Shown in pieces: positions 27,193 through 35,277 of a stretch of 35,435 nt of DNA. A program made the translations under genes and the position numbers. Position 1 is the first letter of the stretch. Every line of letters starts with the position of its first letter. The notes under the pieces are model-generated. The model saw only the letters and a list, made by a program, of their open reading frames with translations. It did no database searches and was not told the origin of the DNA. The stretch lies in assembly GCA_013215605.1 (NCBI GenBank), contig JABSQW010000004.1, forward strand, positions 1 to 35,435, read 5' to 3'. The stretch is from Myxococcales bacterium (lineage in GTDB: Bacteria > Myxococcota_A > UBA9160 > SMWR01).

Positions 27193-27435
27193 CGCGCTGG
27201 GACCGCGCTCGATCTCGCCGGGCGAGCTTTGCGCGCAGCCCTCCCAAGCGGCTGAGATCCTCATTCCGGACCTCGACCTCATCCGCGAGGCCCTCTCCTG
27301 GGGCACGGGTGAACCCCCATCACCCGGGGCTGCTCGCCTGGACGAATTCCAGATGTTCATCCGCCTCGGTGAGTTTTCAGCCGCTGAGCCGCGCTGGGAG
27401 TGTGTGGCCGTTACCTTTCGTCTTGGGGGGTCGCC

Positions 27436-28884
27436 ATGGCGGAAGGTCGAGGGGACAAGGGCGTCGTCTACCGCGACGTCGATGCGGCGTACTTCGAGAA
27501 GCGCCGCCTCAAGCGCCACGCGGGTGTCGTGTCGCTGTGGGCGCTCGGTGTGGGCGCCGTGATCTCCGGCGACTTCTTCGGCTGGAACTTCGGCATCGCC
27601 GCGGGCGGCTTCGGGGGGCTCCTGATCGCCACCGTCGTCATTACGCTGATGTACATCGGCCTGTGTTTCTCGATCGCCGAGATGTCCGCCGCGCTCCCAC
27701 ACGCCGGCGGCGCCTACTCGTTCGCGCGATCCTCCATGGGACCGTGGGGCGCCTACGTGACGGGGCTCGCGGAGAACATGGAGTACATCCTCACGCCGGC
27801 GACCATCGTGGTGGGTATCGGCGGTTATCTGGGGGCCATCTTCGGCACGAACCCCGATGCGGCTCCACTCTGGTGGCTCGGCGCCTACGTGGTGTTCGTG
27901 GGGCTCAACATGGCGGGCGCGGCGCTGACCTTCCGTTTCACCGTGCTGATTACGCTGCTCGCGCTCGGCATTCTCGGCGTGTTCTACGTCGGTGCGATCC
28001 CGCACTTCGACCTGGCGCACGCGCTCGACGTCGAACCCGAGGTGGGGGGCACGCGTTGGCTGCCTTTCGGTGTGGCGGGTGTCTTCGCGGCGCTGCCGTT
28101 CGCCATCTGGTTCTACCTCGCCATCGAGGAGCTTCCCCTCGCCGCGGAGGAGGCCCAGGCCCCGCAGCGCGACATGCCGCGCGGCATCCTCGTCGGCCTC
28201 GCCACCCTCGTGGTGTGCGCCTTTCTCACCCTGTTCCTGAACGCGGGGATCTCCCCGGGCGCCGCGGCCCTCGGCGCGTCCGACGAGCCGCTCTTCGAGG
28301 GCTTCAAGACGATCTTCGGAGTGGGCATCGGCTCGCAGGTGCTGGCGCTGATGGCCGTGGCGGGCCTCGTCGCGAGCTTCCACACCATCGTATTCGCATA
28401 CGGGCGTCAGATCTTCTCGCTGTCGCGGGCGGGTTACTTCCCCGGGTGGCTTTCGCTCACGAACTCGCGCGACGCGCCCCACGTGGCCCTCGCCGTGGGG
28501 GGCTTGCTCGGCTACGCGGTGGCTCTCGTGATTCACGGCCTCGGCCCCGACCATCCGGTGGGCGCCGTCCTGCTCAACATGGCCGTGTTCGGTGCGGTGC
28601 TCTCGTACTGCCTCCAGATGATCTCCTTCATCCTGCTACGCGTGAACCTGCCGAACATCGAGCGTCCGTACCGGAGCCCGTTCGGGATTCCGGGAGCCGT
28701 GGTCGCGCTCGCGATCGCGGCCACCACGCTCGTCGCGCTCTTCGTGAGCGACCCCGTGTATCAGAAGGTCGTGGTGGGCGCGGCGATCTGGTACGCGCTC
28801 GGCCTCGTCTACTTCGCGCTCCACGGGCGGCACAATCTCGTGCTGTCGCCCGAGGAGACGTTTGCGGTGACGAGCCGCAAGTAG
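27436..28884 (+). CDS. Ethanolamine permease-type APC transporter
   Basis: A 482-residue, about 12-segment transporter of the amino acid-polyamine-organocation superfamily. The ATG at 27436 follows GGGGGG (27425-27430). The stretch LWALGVGAVISGDFFGWNFG, then FSIAEMSAALPHAGGAYSFA and GPWGAYVTGLAENMEYILTP, is the hallmark of ethanolamine permeases (Eat, Eut-type) rather than generic amino-acid permeases. Later AIWFYLAIEELPLAAEEA and YGRQIFSLSRAGYFP also fit. No ethanolamine ammonia-lyase genes are nearby, so the imported ethanolamine could serve nitrogen nutrition through genes elsewhere or phospholipid synthesis. It is a single gene, 243 bp after typA and 69 bp before the M18 gene. Confidence 0.88.
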   Translation: MAEGRGDKGVVYRDVDAAYFEKRRLKRHAGVVSLWALGVGAVISGDFFGWNFGIAAGGFGGLLIATVVITLMYIGLCFSIAEMSAALPHAGGAYSFARSSMGPWGAYVTGLAENMEYILTPATIVVGIGGYLGAIFGTNPDAAPLWWLGAYVVFVGLNMAGAALTFRFTVLITLLALGILGVFYVGAIPHFDLAHALDVEPEVGGTRWLPFGVAGVFAALPFAIWFYLAIEELPLAAEEAQAPQRDMPRGILVGLATLVVCAFLTLFLNAGISPGAAALGASDEPLFEGFKTIFGVGIGSQVLALMAVAGLVASFHTIVFAYGRQIFSLSRAGYFPGWLSLTNSRDAPHVALAVGGLLGYAVALVIHGLGPDHPVGAVLLNMAVFGAVLSYCLQMISFILLRVNLPNIERPYRSPFGIPGAVVALAIAATTLVALFVSDPVYQKVVVGAAIWYALGLVYFALHGRHNLVLSPEETFAVTSRK

Positions 28885-28953
28885 AGGCCGGGCCTCCCTC
28901 CGGTCGGACTTTCGGCGCCGCGCACGCCGGGCGACAGCGCTATCCTGCGCCGA

Positions 28954-30267
28954 ATGTCGGACAGTGTCGCCGATCTCCTTGCGTACATCGATCGTTCGCC
29001 CACGCCCTACCACGCCGTCGCCGAGACGCGCCGCCGCCTCTCGGCCGACGGCTACACGGAGCTCCTCGAGTCGTCGGTGTGGGACCTCTCGCCCGGCGAC
29101 CGGCGCTTCGTCGTGCGCGGCGAGAGCAGCATCTCGGCGTTCCAGGTCGGCAGCACGACGCCCGCCGAGGGCGGCTTCCACATCGTCGGCGCCCATACCG
29201 ATTCGCCGAACCTCCGCCTCAAGCCCCTCGCCGATGTCCGCGCACACGGTTACCACCAATTCGGCGTCGAGACCTACGGGGCTGTGCTGCTCCACACCTG
29301 GCTCGACCGCGACCTCTCGCTTGCCGGTCGGGTGACGCTCCGCGACGGCGACGCGCGCAAGAGCGTGCTCATCGACTTCGGCCGCCCGCTGCTGCGCGTT
29401 CCGAACCTCGCCATTCACCTGCAGCGCGAAGTGACGACCGACGGCGTCAAGCTCAACGCGCAGACCCACGGCGTGCCGGTCACCGGCCTCGGCGACACGC
29501 CCGACCTCGCCGAGCTTCTCGCCACCGAGCTCAAGGCCCAGAAGATCGCCGACGTCGCAGCCGACCAGGTGCTGGCTTTCGAGCTCATGACCTACGACGT
29601 GCAGCCCTCCAGCGTGGCCGGCGGCCGCGGCGAGTTCATCTTCGCGCCGCGCCTCGACAATCTCGCGTCCTGCCACGCGGCGGTGTCCGCGCTCGTGGCG
29701 GCGGGCGAAGGCGGGTCCGAGCTGCCTCGCTTCACGCGAGCGATCGTTCTCTTCGACCACGAGGAGGTCGGCAGCCGCAGCGCCCAGGGCGCCGCGGGCT
29801 CGCTGTTGGCGGACGTCCTCGAGCGTTGCGTCTCCGGCTTCAAGGGCGGCGCGCCGCAGGGCCTCGCCCGCGCCCTCGCCGCATCCACCTTGATCTCCGC
29901 CGATATGGCGCACGCGGTGCATCCCAACTACGCCGACCGCCACGAGCCCAGTCACCGCCCCGTCCTGGGGGGCGGCCCCGTCATCAAGCTCAATGCCAAC
30001 CAGAGCTACGCGAGCGATGCCCACACGGTGGGCCACTTCAACGATCTCTGCAGCAGCGCTGGCGTGACGCCCCAGCACTTCGTCTCCCGCAGCGATCTGG
30101 CCTGCGGCTCGACGATCGGACCGATCTCCGCCGCGCGCGTCGGTATCCGCACGGTCGACATCGGCAATCCGATGCTCTCGATGCACTCGTGCCGCGAGAT
30201 GGCGGGCACGGCGGACGTTCAGCCGATGATCGACGTGCTGAAGCTCTTCTACGCCGCCGCCGGTTGA
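28954..30267 (+). CDS. M18 family aminopeptidase (aspartyl aminopeptidase type)
   Basis: A 437-residue dizinc aminopeptidase. Metal-site residues are visible in order: H81 and D83 in GAHTDSPN, the bridging Asp in FAPRLDNL, the catalytic Glu and ligand Glu in LFDHEEVGS, the Asp in SADMAHAVHPNY and the C-terminal His in SMHSCREMAG. The N-terminal DLLAYIDRSPTPYHAV is also typical. Family members are cytosolic dodecamers that remove N-terminal acidic or neutral residues. It starts at the ATG at 28954 with no clear ribosome site, but a TATCCT (28941-28946) lies 7 nt upstream and may be a -10 of a near-leaderless transcript. It is convergent with the glycosyltransferase gene, 17 nt away. Confidence 0.95.
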   Translation: MSDSVADLLAYIDRSPTPYHAVAETRRRLSADGYTELLESSVWDLSPGDRRFVVRGESSISAFQVGSTTPAEGGFHIVGAHTDSPNLRLKPLADVRAHGYHQFGVETYGAVLLHTWLDRDLSLAGRVTLRDGDARKSVLIDFGRPLLRVPNLAIHLQREVTTDGVKLNAQTHGVPVTGLGDTPDLAELLATELKAQKIADVAADQVLAFELMTYDVQPSSVAGGRGEFIFAPRLDNLASCHAAVSALVAAGEGGSELPRFTRAIVLFDHEEVGSRSAQGAAGSLLADVLERCVSGFKGGAPQGLARALAASTLISADMAHAVHPNYADRHEPSHRPVLGGGPVIKLNANQSYASDAHTVGHFNDLCSSAGVTPQHFVSRSDLACGSTIGPISAARVGIRTVDIGNPMLSMHSCREMAGTADVQPMIDVLKLFYAAAG

Positions 30268-30284
30268 ACCCCCCTCGGTTCCTC

Positions 30285-31829
30285 TCAGTTCCGATCGCCG
30301 AGCGATTCCTGCTCCCAGAATCCTATCCACAGCGGCGGCTGGTCCGACAGCGCCACGGTGCGCCAGCGGAACCCCATGTCGCCCCAGCGCCGTCGCACCG
30401 GCTTCGGCGGGGTCTCCGCGATGTTGGGGTGGTAGACGAGGTAGTCGACGCCGCGCTCGAGGAGGTACGCGTCGGGTGCCTGGCGGGTGTGGCCGGCGCG
30501 GAGGATGCTGGGCGGGACGGAGTGGGCGATCCATTCGTCGGTGAGTCCCAGGATGTCGATGGTGGTGAGACCCGAGTAGTAGGGAATCGCTCCTGCGGCC
30601 GTGATCGCCAGCGATGCATCCGCCGGTGCGTGGTCGGCGAACCAGCGACCGGCGAGGGTCCATTGGTCGCTGTAGCGGCGCAGGAGTCCGACCGAATCGA
30701 TCCCGAACTCGATGCGCGGGACGAGGGTGTCGCGCGCGACGAAGACGGCCTGCGCGAGCAGCGCCGCCGCGAAGACCGCCGCCGCCGAGCGCAACAGGAG
30801 CGGAGCCCGGGGCGACCGCGCGGCGAGGACGCGACGCGAGAGCGCTCGTGCACCGCGGACCGCAGCGAGCGCGAGGAGCGGGAGTAGCGGGACGAGATAG
30901 CGGTGAAGGGCCATGAAGTCGCCGCCGACGCGCGCGACGTGCAGCGCGAAGGCCAGTGTGACGATCAACGCGAAGCCGGTGATGCGTGCGTCGCGCCGAT
31001 CGTCGATCGGTCGGAGCCACGCGCCAATCGCCATCAGAACCACGAGGTGTTGACTCTGCACGAGGAAATCGAGCACGTACAACGCGCCGGGCCACCACAG
31101 CTCGAGACCCGACGACTTCGCGTAGAAGGTGTTCGGGAAGAACCAGCCGTAGTAGATCCAACGCCACACGAAGTACGGCGCGTAGACCGCGCCGAACGCC
31201 GCGATGAAGCGGAGGCTGGCAGCGTTCGATGCCTCGCGGTCGGGGCCGCGCCGAGCGCCGATCAGGCTCCACAGCGTGGCGGCAGCGGCGAAGAGGACGC
31301 CCTCGGGCCGCGCCAAGGCGGCCAGGCCGGCCCACACCCCACCCCAACCCGCGGCGCGCGTCTCGCCGTCGTGGCGCGCGGCCCACAGCGTCATGGAGGC
31401 AAGCGTGAGGAGCAGCGTGAACAGCGCGGTCTCGAGCCCGCCGCTGGTCCAACACGCGAATGCGGAGCTCGACGCGAGGAGCAGCGGCGCGAGCGCGTCC
31501 CAACCTGAAGTTCGACGGGATCCCGGGCGGTCGAGGCGCCGGTGGAACGCGGCCGTGACGGCCAGCGTGCCGAGGCTTGCGGCGAGGCCGGCAACCTGGC
31601 TTCCGGGCACCGGATCGAGGTCGAGCCACAGGAGCAGCGCCATCGCGACGGTCCACAGGAAGTTCGAATAGCCCTCGACGCGCTCGCCCACATTGAAAAC
31701 GAGCTCGCCGTGCTCCACGAGGTTGGCGGCGTAGCGGAACGAGATGAACGCGTCGTCACAGACGAAGTCGAAGACCTGAACGTGACCGACGAGTAGAAAA
31801 GCGGCCGCCACGAGCCCAATTGCGCGCAT
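30285..31829 (-). CDS. GT-C fold integral-membrane glycosyltransferase (AftB/PMT-like)
   Basis: A 514-residue polytopic protein with about 10-12 hydrophobic segments and a C-terminal soluble domain (about 420-514). After the first membrane segment it has CDDAFISFRYAANLVEHG (24-41) and NVGERVEGYSNFLW (46-59). A di-acidic DD (D25/D26) in the first periplasmic loop is the mark of GT-C enzymes, which transfer sugars from polyprenyl phosphates on the periplasmic side. The arrangement resembles mycobacterial AftB and related uncharacterised proteins. The ATG at 31829 is used; a GTG at 31874 with GGAG upstream is an alternative adding 15 residues. It is divergent from the GMC operon. Confidence 0.82.
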   Translation of the reverse strand: MRAIGLVAAAFLLVGHVQVFDFVCDDAFISFRYAANLVEHGELVFNVGERVEGYSNFLWTVAMALLLWLDLDPVPGSQVAGLAASLGTLAVTAAFHRRLDRPGSRRTSGWDALAPLLLASSSAFACWTSGGLETALFTLLLTLASMTLWAARHDGETRAAGWGGVWAGLAALARPEGVLFAAAATLWSLIGARRGPDREASNAASLRFIAAFGAVYAPYFVWRWIYYGWFFPNTFYAKSSGLELWWPGALYVLDFLVQSQHLVVLMAIGAWLRPIDDRRDARITGFALIVTLAFALHVARVGGDFMALHRYLVPLLPLLALAAVRGARALSRRVLAARSPRAPLLLRSAAAVFAAALLAQAVFVARDTLVPRIEFGIDSVGLLRRYSDQWTLAGRWFADHAPADASLAITAAGAIPYYSGLTTIDILGLTDEWIAHSVPPSILRAGHTRQAPDAYLLERGVDYLVYHPNIAETPPKPVRRRWGDMGFRWRTVALSDQPPLWIGFWEQESLGDRN

Positions 31830-31930
31830 CGGGGCCAACCCTCTCCTGAACGCCGCCGCGACGACCCCCTCCACTCCAGTCTCCGAAAGGGGTCTCGTGC
31901 GGTCTTGTCGAGTTCCCGCGCGATCCTACC

Positions 31931-33442
31931 ATGAGGTCTGCGGTATCTCGGGGGTCCGCGGTGGCGGATCGGCAGAGCGGCGCGCCCGCGAGGCGCGTAC
32001 GGGCGGGAGGCGGCGATCTGGCGTCAGCGGACGGATACGATCTCGTAGTTGCGGGCTCCGGGTTCGGATCGGCGTTCTTCCTCCACGAGTACCTGCGCCA
32101 CGCTCGCCGCGATGCACGGGTCCTCGTGCTCGAGAAGGGCGTCGCGCGCAACCACGCGTGGCAGCTCGAGCACCCGCTGGGCCTGCAGCGGGAGGCGCAG
32201 CGCGCGATCGACAACCGGACGAGCAAGCTCTGGGTGTTCAACCTCGCGCTGGGGGGTGGCTCGAACTGCTGGTGGGCGGCCACGCCGCGCATGCTGCCCG
32301 CCGACTTCGAGCTCCGTACGCGCTACGGCGTGGGGCGGGACTGGCCGCTTGGCTACGACGATCTCGAGCCCTACTACGGCGACGCCGAGCACCTCATGCA
32401 GGTGGCCGGGCCGAGCGACGACACGCCCTTCACCCGCAGTCGACCCTATCCGCAACCGCCGCACACGCTGAGCCGCGTCGATGAGCTCCTCAAGGCCTCC
32501 TTCCCCGACAAGTTCTTCCACCTGCCGTGCGCGCGACCGACCCGCGCTACCGGCAAGCGTCCGCCGTGCTGTGGGAGCGGCGTGTGCGGGCTCTGTCCCG
32601 TGGATGCGAAGTTCACCATCGCGAACGGGCTGCCCGGTCTTTTTTCGGATCCGCGCGTCACGCTCGAAACCGGGGCGAGCGTCGACGCCGTCGACGTGCA
32701 GGCCGGTCAGGCGACGTCGTTGATCTACCGATCCGGCGGGCGCGAGCAGCGAGCGCGAGGTGAGCTGTTCGTGCTCGGTACGAATGGCCTGTTCAATCCG
32801 CATATCCTGCTGCGCTCCTCGCTCGACGGCCCGGCGGTGGGGCGCGGTCTCGTCGAACAGCTGTCGGTCGACGTCGACGTCCCGCTGGCCGAAGGCGCGT
32901 TCCCCCTCGGATCGACGAGCATGACCGGACACGGCTACGCGTTCTACGACGGGCCACACCGGCGCCGCCGGGGAGCGGCGCTCGTCGAGACCTGGAGCGT
33001 TCCGCTGTTCGCGTCGCCCGGCGGTCCGCTGCGGCAGCGCGTGAAGCTCAAGTTCATCATCGAAGACCTCCCGCTGCCGAACAACCGTGTGGAGGTGTCG
33101 CCCGACGACCCGACGCGGCCGCTCGTCGTTTTCGAGGAGCGATCCGACTATGCGATGGCGACGCTGCGGCGTGTCGGCCGCGACGCCGAGACGCTGCTGG
33201 CAAGTCTGCCCGTCGAGAAGGAGGTGCGCCGGAAGGTGAACAACACCGAGTCGCACATTCTCGGCACGACGGCGATGGGCGTCGATCCGGCGTCGAGCGT
33301 CGTAGACGCGGGCCTCGTGCATCACACGGTACGCAACCTCGTGGTGGTCGGGTCGAGCGTCTTCCCCACGGCTCCTCCCGCGAATCCCAGCTTGACGCTG
33401 TGCGCGCTGTCGCTGCGCGCGGCGCGTCGGCTGCTTTCGTGA
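31931..33442 (+). CDS. GMC-family FAD oxidoreductase with a probable 3Fe-4S motif
   Basis: A 503-residue flavoprotein. YDLVVAGSGFGSAFFLHEYL (36-55) is the FAD-binding Rossmann start; NLALGGGSNCWWAATPRM is the GMC signature region. His442 in ESHILGTTAMG and Asn485 in PTAPPANPSLT match the catalytic His/Asn pair. RPPCCGSGVCGLCPVDA (210-226) has C213, C214, C219 and C222, very close to the cysteine cluster that binds 3Fe-4S in bacterial FAD-glucose dehydrogenases. It has no Tat or Sec signal of its own, so it may be carried out with the next gene product. The start at 31931 is uncertain; a GTG at 31961 has a better ribosome site. Substrate unknown (sugar, sterol or alcohol). Confidence 0.9.
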   Translation: MRSAVSRGSAVADRQSGAPARRVRAGGGDLASADGYDLVVAGSGFGSAFFLHEYLRHARRDARVLVLEKGVARNHAWQLEHPLGLQREAQRAIDNRTSKLWVFNLALGGGSNCWWAATPRMLPADFELRTRYGVGRDWPLGYDDLEPYYGDAEHLMQVAGPSDDTPFTRSRPYPQPPHTLSRVDELLKASFPDKFFHLPCARPTRATGKRPPCCGSGVCGLCPVDAKFTIANGLPGLFSDPRVTLETGASVDAVDVQAGQATSLIYRSGGREQRARGELFVLGTNGLFNPHILLRSSLDGPAVGRGLVEQLSVDVDVPLAEGAFPLGSTSMTGHGYAFYDGPHRRRRGAALVETWSVPLFASPGGPLRQRVKLKFIIEDLPLPNNRVEVSPDDPTRPLVVFEERSDYAMATLRRVGRDAETLLASLPVEKEVRRKVNNTESHILGTTAMGVDPASSVVDAGLVHHTVRNLVVVGSSVFPTAPPANPSLTLCALSLRAARRLLS

Positions 33443-33470
33443 CGCCGGCGAAGCAGCGCAGGCGCGAACC

Positions 33471-33845
33471 GTGAGCGGCACCCGTCGGCGTTTCCTACAG
33501 CTCGCGGCCGCCGTTGCCGCGCTCGCGGCCGCCGGTTTTGCGGTTCTCCGCGTTCGCCTCGCCAGGAGCGACCGCGCGCTGGCGCGAAAGATTCGCAGCG
33601 CGCTGCCGGATCTCGACATCGAAGACGACGTCCTCACTGCCTTCGCGAAGGACCACCGGCGCTTCGGCGACCGCCCGGACTACGCGGCCATCGGCCACCG
33701 CGTCGAGCTGCACGGCGCCTTCCTGCTCTCCACCAACTTCTACGAGAACGGCGAGCGTACCGATCGGAAGCTCGCCTACGTGCGCTATTACGACCCGTGG
33801 GCGTCGCCCTGCTACAACCCGCTGATCCGGCGCACCCGGACCTGA
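33471..33845 (+). CDS. Tat-exported small subunit, gluconate 2-dehydrogenase subunit 3-like
   Basis: A 124-residue protein starting at GTG 33471, 28 nt after the GMC gene. The N-terminus TRRRFLQLAAAVAALAAAGF is a twin-arginine signal (RRxFLQ) with a hydrophobic core. The rest is a short helical domain ending with FYENGERTDRKLAYVRYYDP. In FAD-dependent gluconate, sorbitol and glucose dehydrogenases the small subunit carries the Tat signal and hitchhikes the flavoprotein into the periplasm; the position and signal here fit that role. Sequence similarity to the known small subunits is weak by eye, so the call leans on context. Confidence 0.75.
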   Translation: MSGTRRRFLQLAAAVAALAAAGFAVLRVRLARSDRALARKIRSALPDLDIEDDVLTAFAKDHRRFGDRPDYAAIGHRVELHGAFLLSTNFYENGERTDRKLAYVRYYDPWASPCYNPLIRRTRT

Positions 33846-33870
33846 GCGGCCGGGACCTCCAGGAGTTCGC

Positions 33871-35259
33871 TTGTCGCCCGAGGGATCGCAATCGGAGCAA
33901 ACGGCTCGAGCGCCCGCCGCGGCACCCGAGCGCTGGTTCGCCATCGCCTGGGCGGCGGCGCTGCTCTTCCACCACCGCTTCTCGATCCCCTGGCCCGATC
34001 ATCCGGCCGGCGCCGCGGACCTCGTCGCGGTCGCGGCTGCCATCGTCACGCTCGTTCGCCCCGATCTCGCCCTTCCCCTCGCCGTGCTGGCGGCGAGCCA
34101 GCTCGCGGGCTACGCGCTCTCGTCGCCGGTCACGTCGAACCACTACACGCTCGCCGCGTTCGTGAACGTCGCGGTGTTGCTGGCCCTCGTCGCTCGGCGC
34201 GACCCGAAGTCGGCGTTCGCGTGCTACGCGCCGGTGGGTCGCGGCATCGTCGTGCTCCTCTACTTCTGGAGCTTCTTCCACAAGCTCAACGAGGGCTTCC
34301 TCGATCCCGGTGCCAGCTGCGCGGTCGCGCTGTCCGACGGTATCGCGCGGGGTCTCGGTGCCAGCGCCTTTCCGCTGCACGCGGGACTCGCGATCTACGG
34401 GACCCTCGCCATCGAGGGGCTGGCGGCGCTGCTGCTGCTGACGCGGCGCGGCTGGCCCATCGCGGTGCTCATCGTACTGCCATTCCACTACGCGATCCCG
34501 TTCTCGGGCTTCGCGTTCTACATCGACTTCTCGACCGCGCTGCTCGCGCTGCTCACGCTCTTCATCGGCGCGGAAAGGCTCGCGGCGTTCACTTCGGCGG
34601 TTTGGGGGCAGCGTTCGGCGGCCCCTGGCAGCCCGCGTCTGCGACGTCTCTGCACCGGGATCGCCGTCGCGTTGGGTTTCGCGGTGGCGTCGCTCGTCTC
34701 GGACGATCGCGCGTCCGAAGTCCACCTCGGTCTGTTCTCGCTCTACGCGGCGCCCCTGAGCGTGTTCCTCGGGGGCTGCGCGGTGCAGGCGTGGCGGGCG
34801 CGCGAGCCGCTCGCGCTGCCGCGCTTCGGGAGCGGGGCGTGGCTCGCGATTCCGCTGCTGTTCTTCATCAACGGGGCGAGTCCGTACCTGGGGCTTCGCA
34901 CGGAGAACGCGATGGCGATGTTCAGCAACCTCCGCACGGAGGGCGCCACGGCCAACCACCTCTTGATGGGGCGATCGGCGGACCGGACCGACGCCCAGCG
35001 CCCTGTGCGCATCCTCGCGTCGGACCTGGCGTCGCTCGCCGCCTTCGCGGGAAATCCGGACCGCGGCCTCGCGTGGTTCGAGTTCTGGCGCCGCGTCGGA
35101 GACGCCCGGGGAGGAACGATCCGCTACGAGGTCGCTGGAGAGCGCTTCGAGCATCGGGTTGGAAGCGACGTGCCACGCTACCGACCGCCAACCTGGCTCG
35201 TCCCCATCGCCGTCTTCCGCCCCGTCGAGCTCCGCGTCCCGTCCCCCTGCTCCCACTAG
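33871..35259 (+). CDS. HTTM-like polytopic membrane protein
   Basis: A 462-residue protein starting at TTG 33871, with AGGAG at 33861-33865, 25 nt after the Tat subunit gene. About eight to nine hydrophobic segments cover residues 22-335. YFWSFFHKLNEGFLDPGASC (131-150) resembles the loop of HTTM (vitamin K-dependent gamma-carboxylase-related) proteins, and NGASPYLGLRTENAMAMFSN (334-353) resembles the segment after the last membrane helix in that group. A C-terminal soluble region (about 355-462) follows. HTTM proteins often act beside oxidases or reductases, but their reactions are mostly unknown. Its tight linkage to the flavoprotein operon suggests an accessory or electron-accepting role; this is inference. 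Confidence 0.72.
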   Translation: MSPEGSQSEQTARAPAAAPERWFAIAWAAALLFHHRFSIPWPDHPAGAADLVAVAAAIVTLVRPDLALPLAVLAASQLAGYALSSPVTSNHYTLAAFVNVAVLLALVARRDPKSAFACYAPVGRGIVVLLYFWSFFHKLNEGFLDPGASCAVALSDGIARGLGASAFPLHAGLAIYGTLAIEGLAALLLLTRRGWPIAVLIVLPFHYAIPFSGFAFYIDFSTALLALLTLFIGAERLAAFTSAVWGQRSAAPGSPRLRRLCTGIAVALGFAVASLVSDDRASEVHLGLFSLYAAPLSVFLGGCAVQAWRAREPLALPRFGSGAWLAIPLLFFINGASPYLGLRTENAMAMFSNLRTEGATANHLLMGRSADRTDAQRPVRILASDLASLAAFAGNPDRGLAWFEFWRRVGDARGGTIRYEVAGERFEHRVGSDVPRYRPPTWLVPIAVFRPVELRVPSPCSH

Positions 35260-35277
35260 CCAGGCCAACCCGGGTTC

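Noticed and set aside
27193-27435. The longest intergenic gap, checked for a small gene or RNA
   Set aside because: Only short weak stems (for example CTCGC-CGG-GCGAG at 27214-27226) and no convincing ORF or known RNA motif were seen.
27090-31656. Very long frames opposite or overlapping real genes (27090-30887 plus, 28636-31656 minus)
   Set aside because: They are Arg/Ala/Pro-rich, cross several well-identified genes and show no family motif; they are shadows of high-GC coding.
33634-35268. Minus-strand frame of 544 codons under the HTTM operon
   Set aside because: Low-complexity Arg/Glu-rich translation antisense to recognised genes, with no motif.
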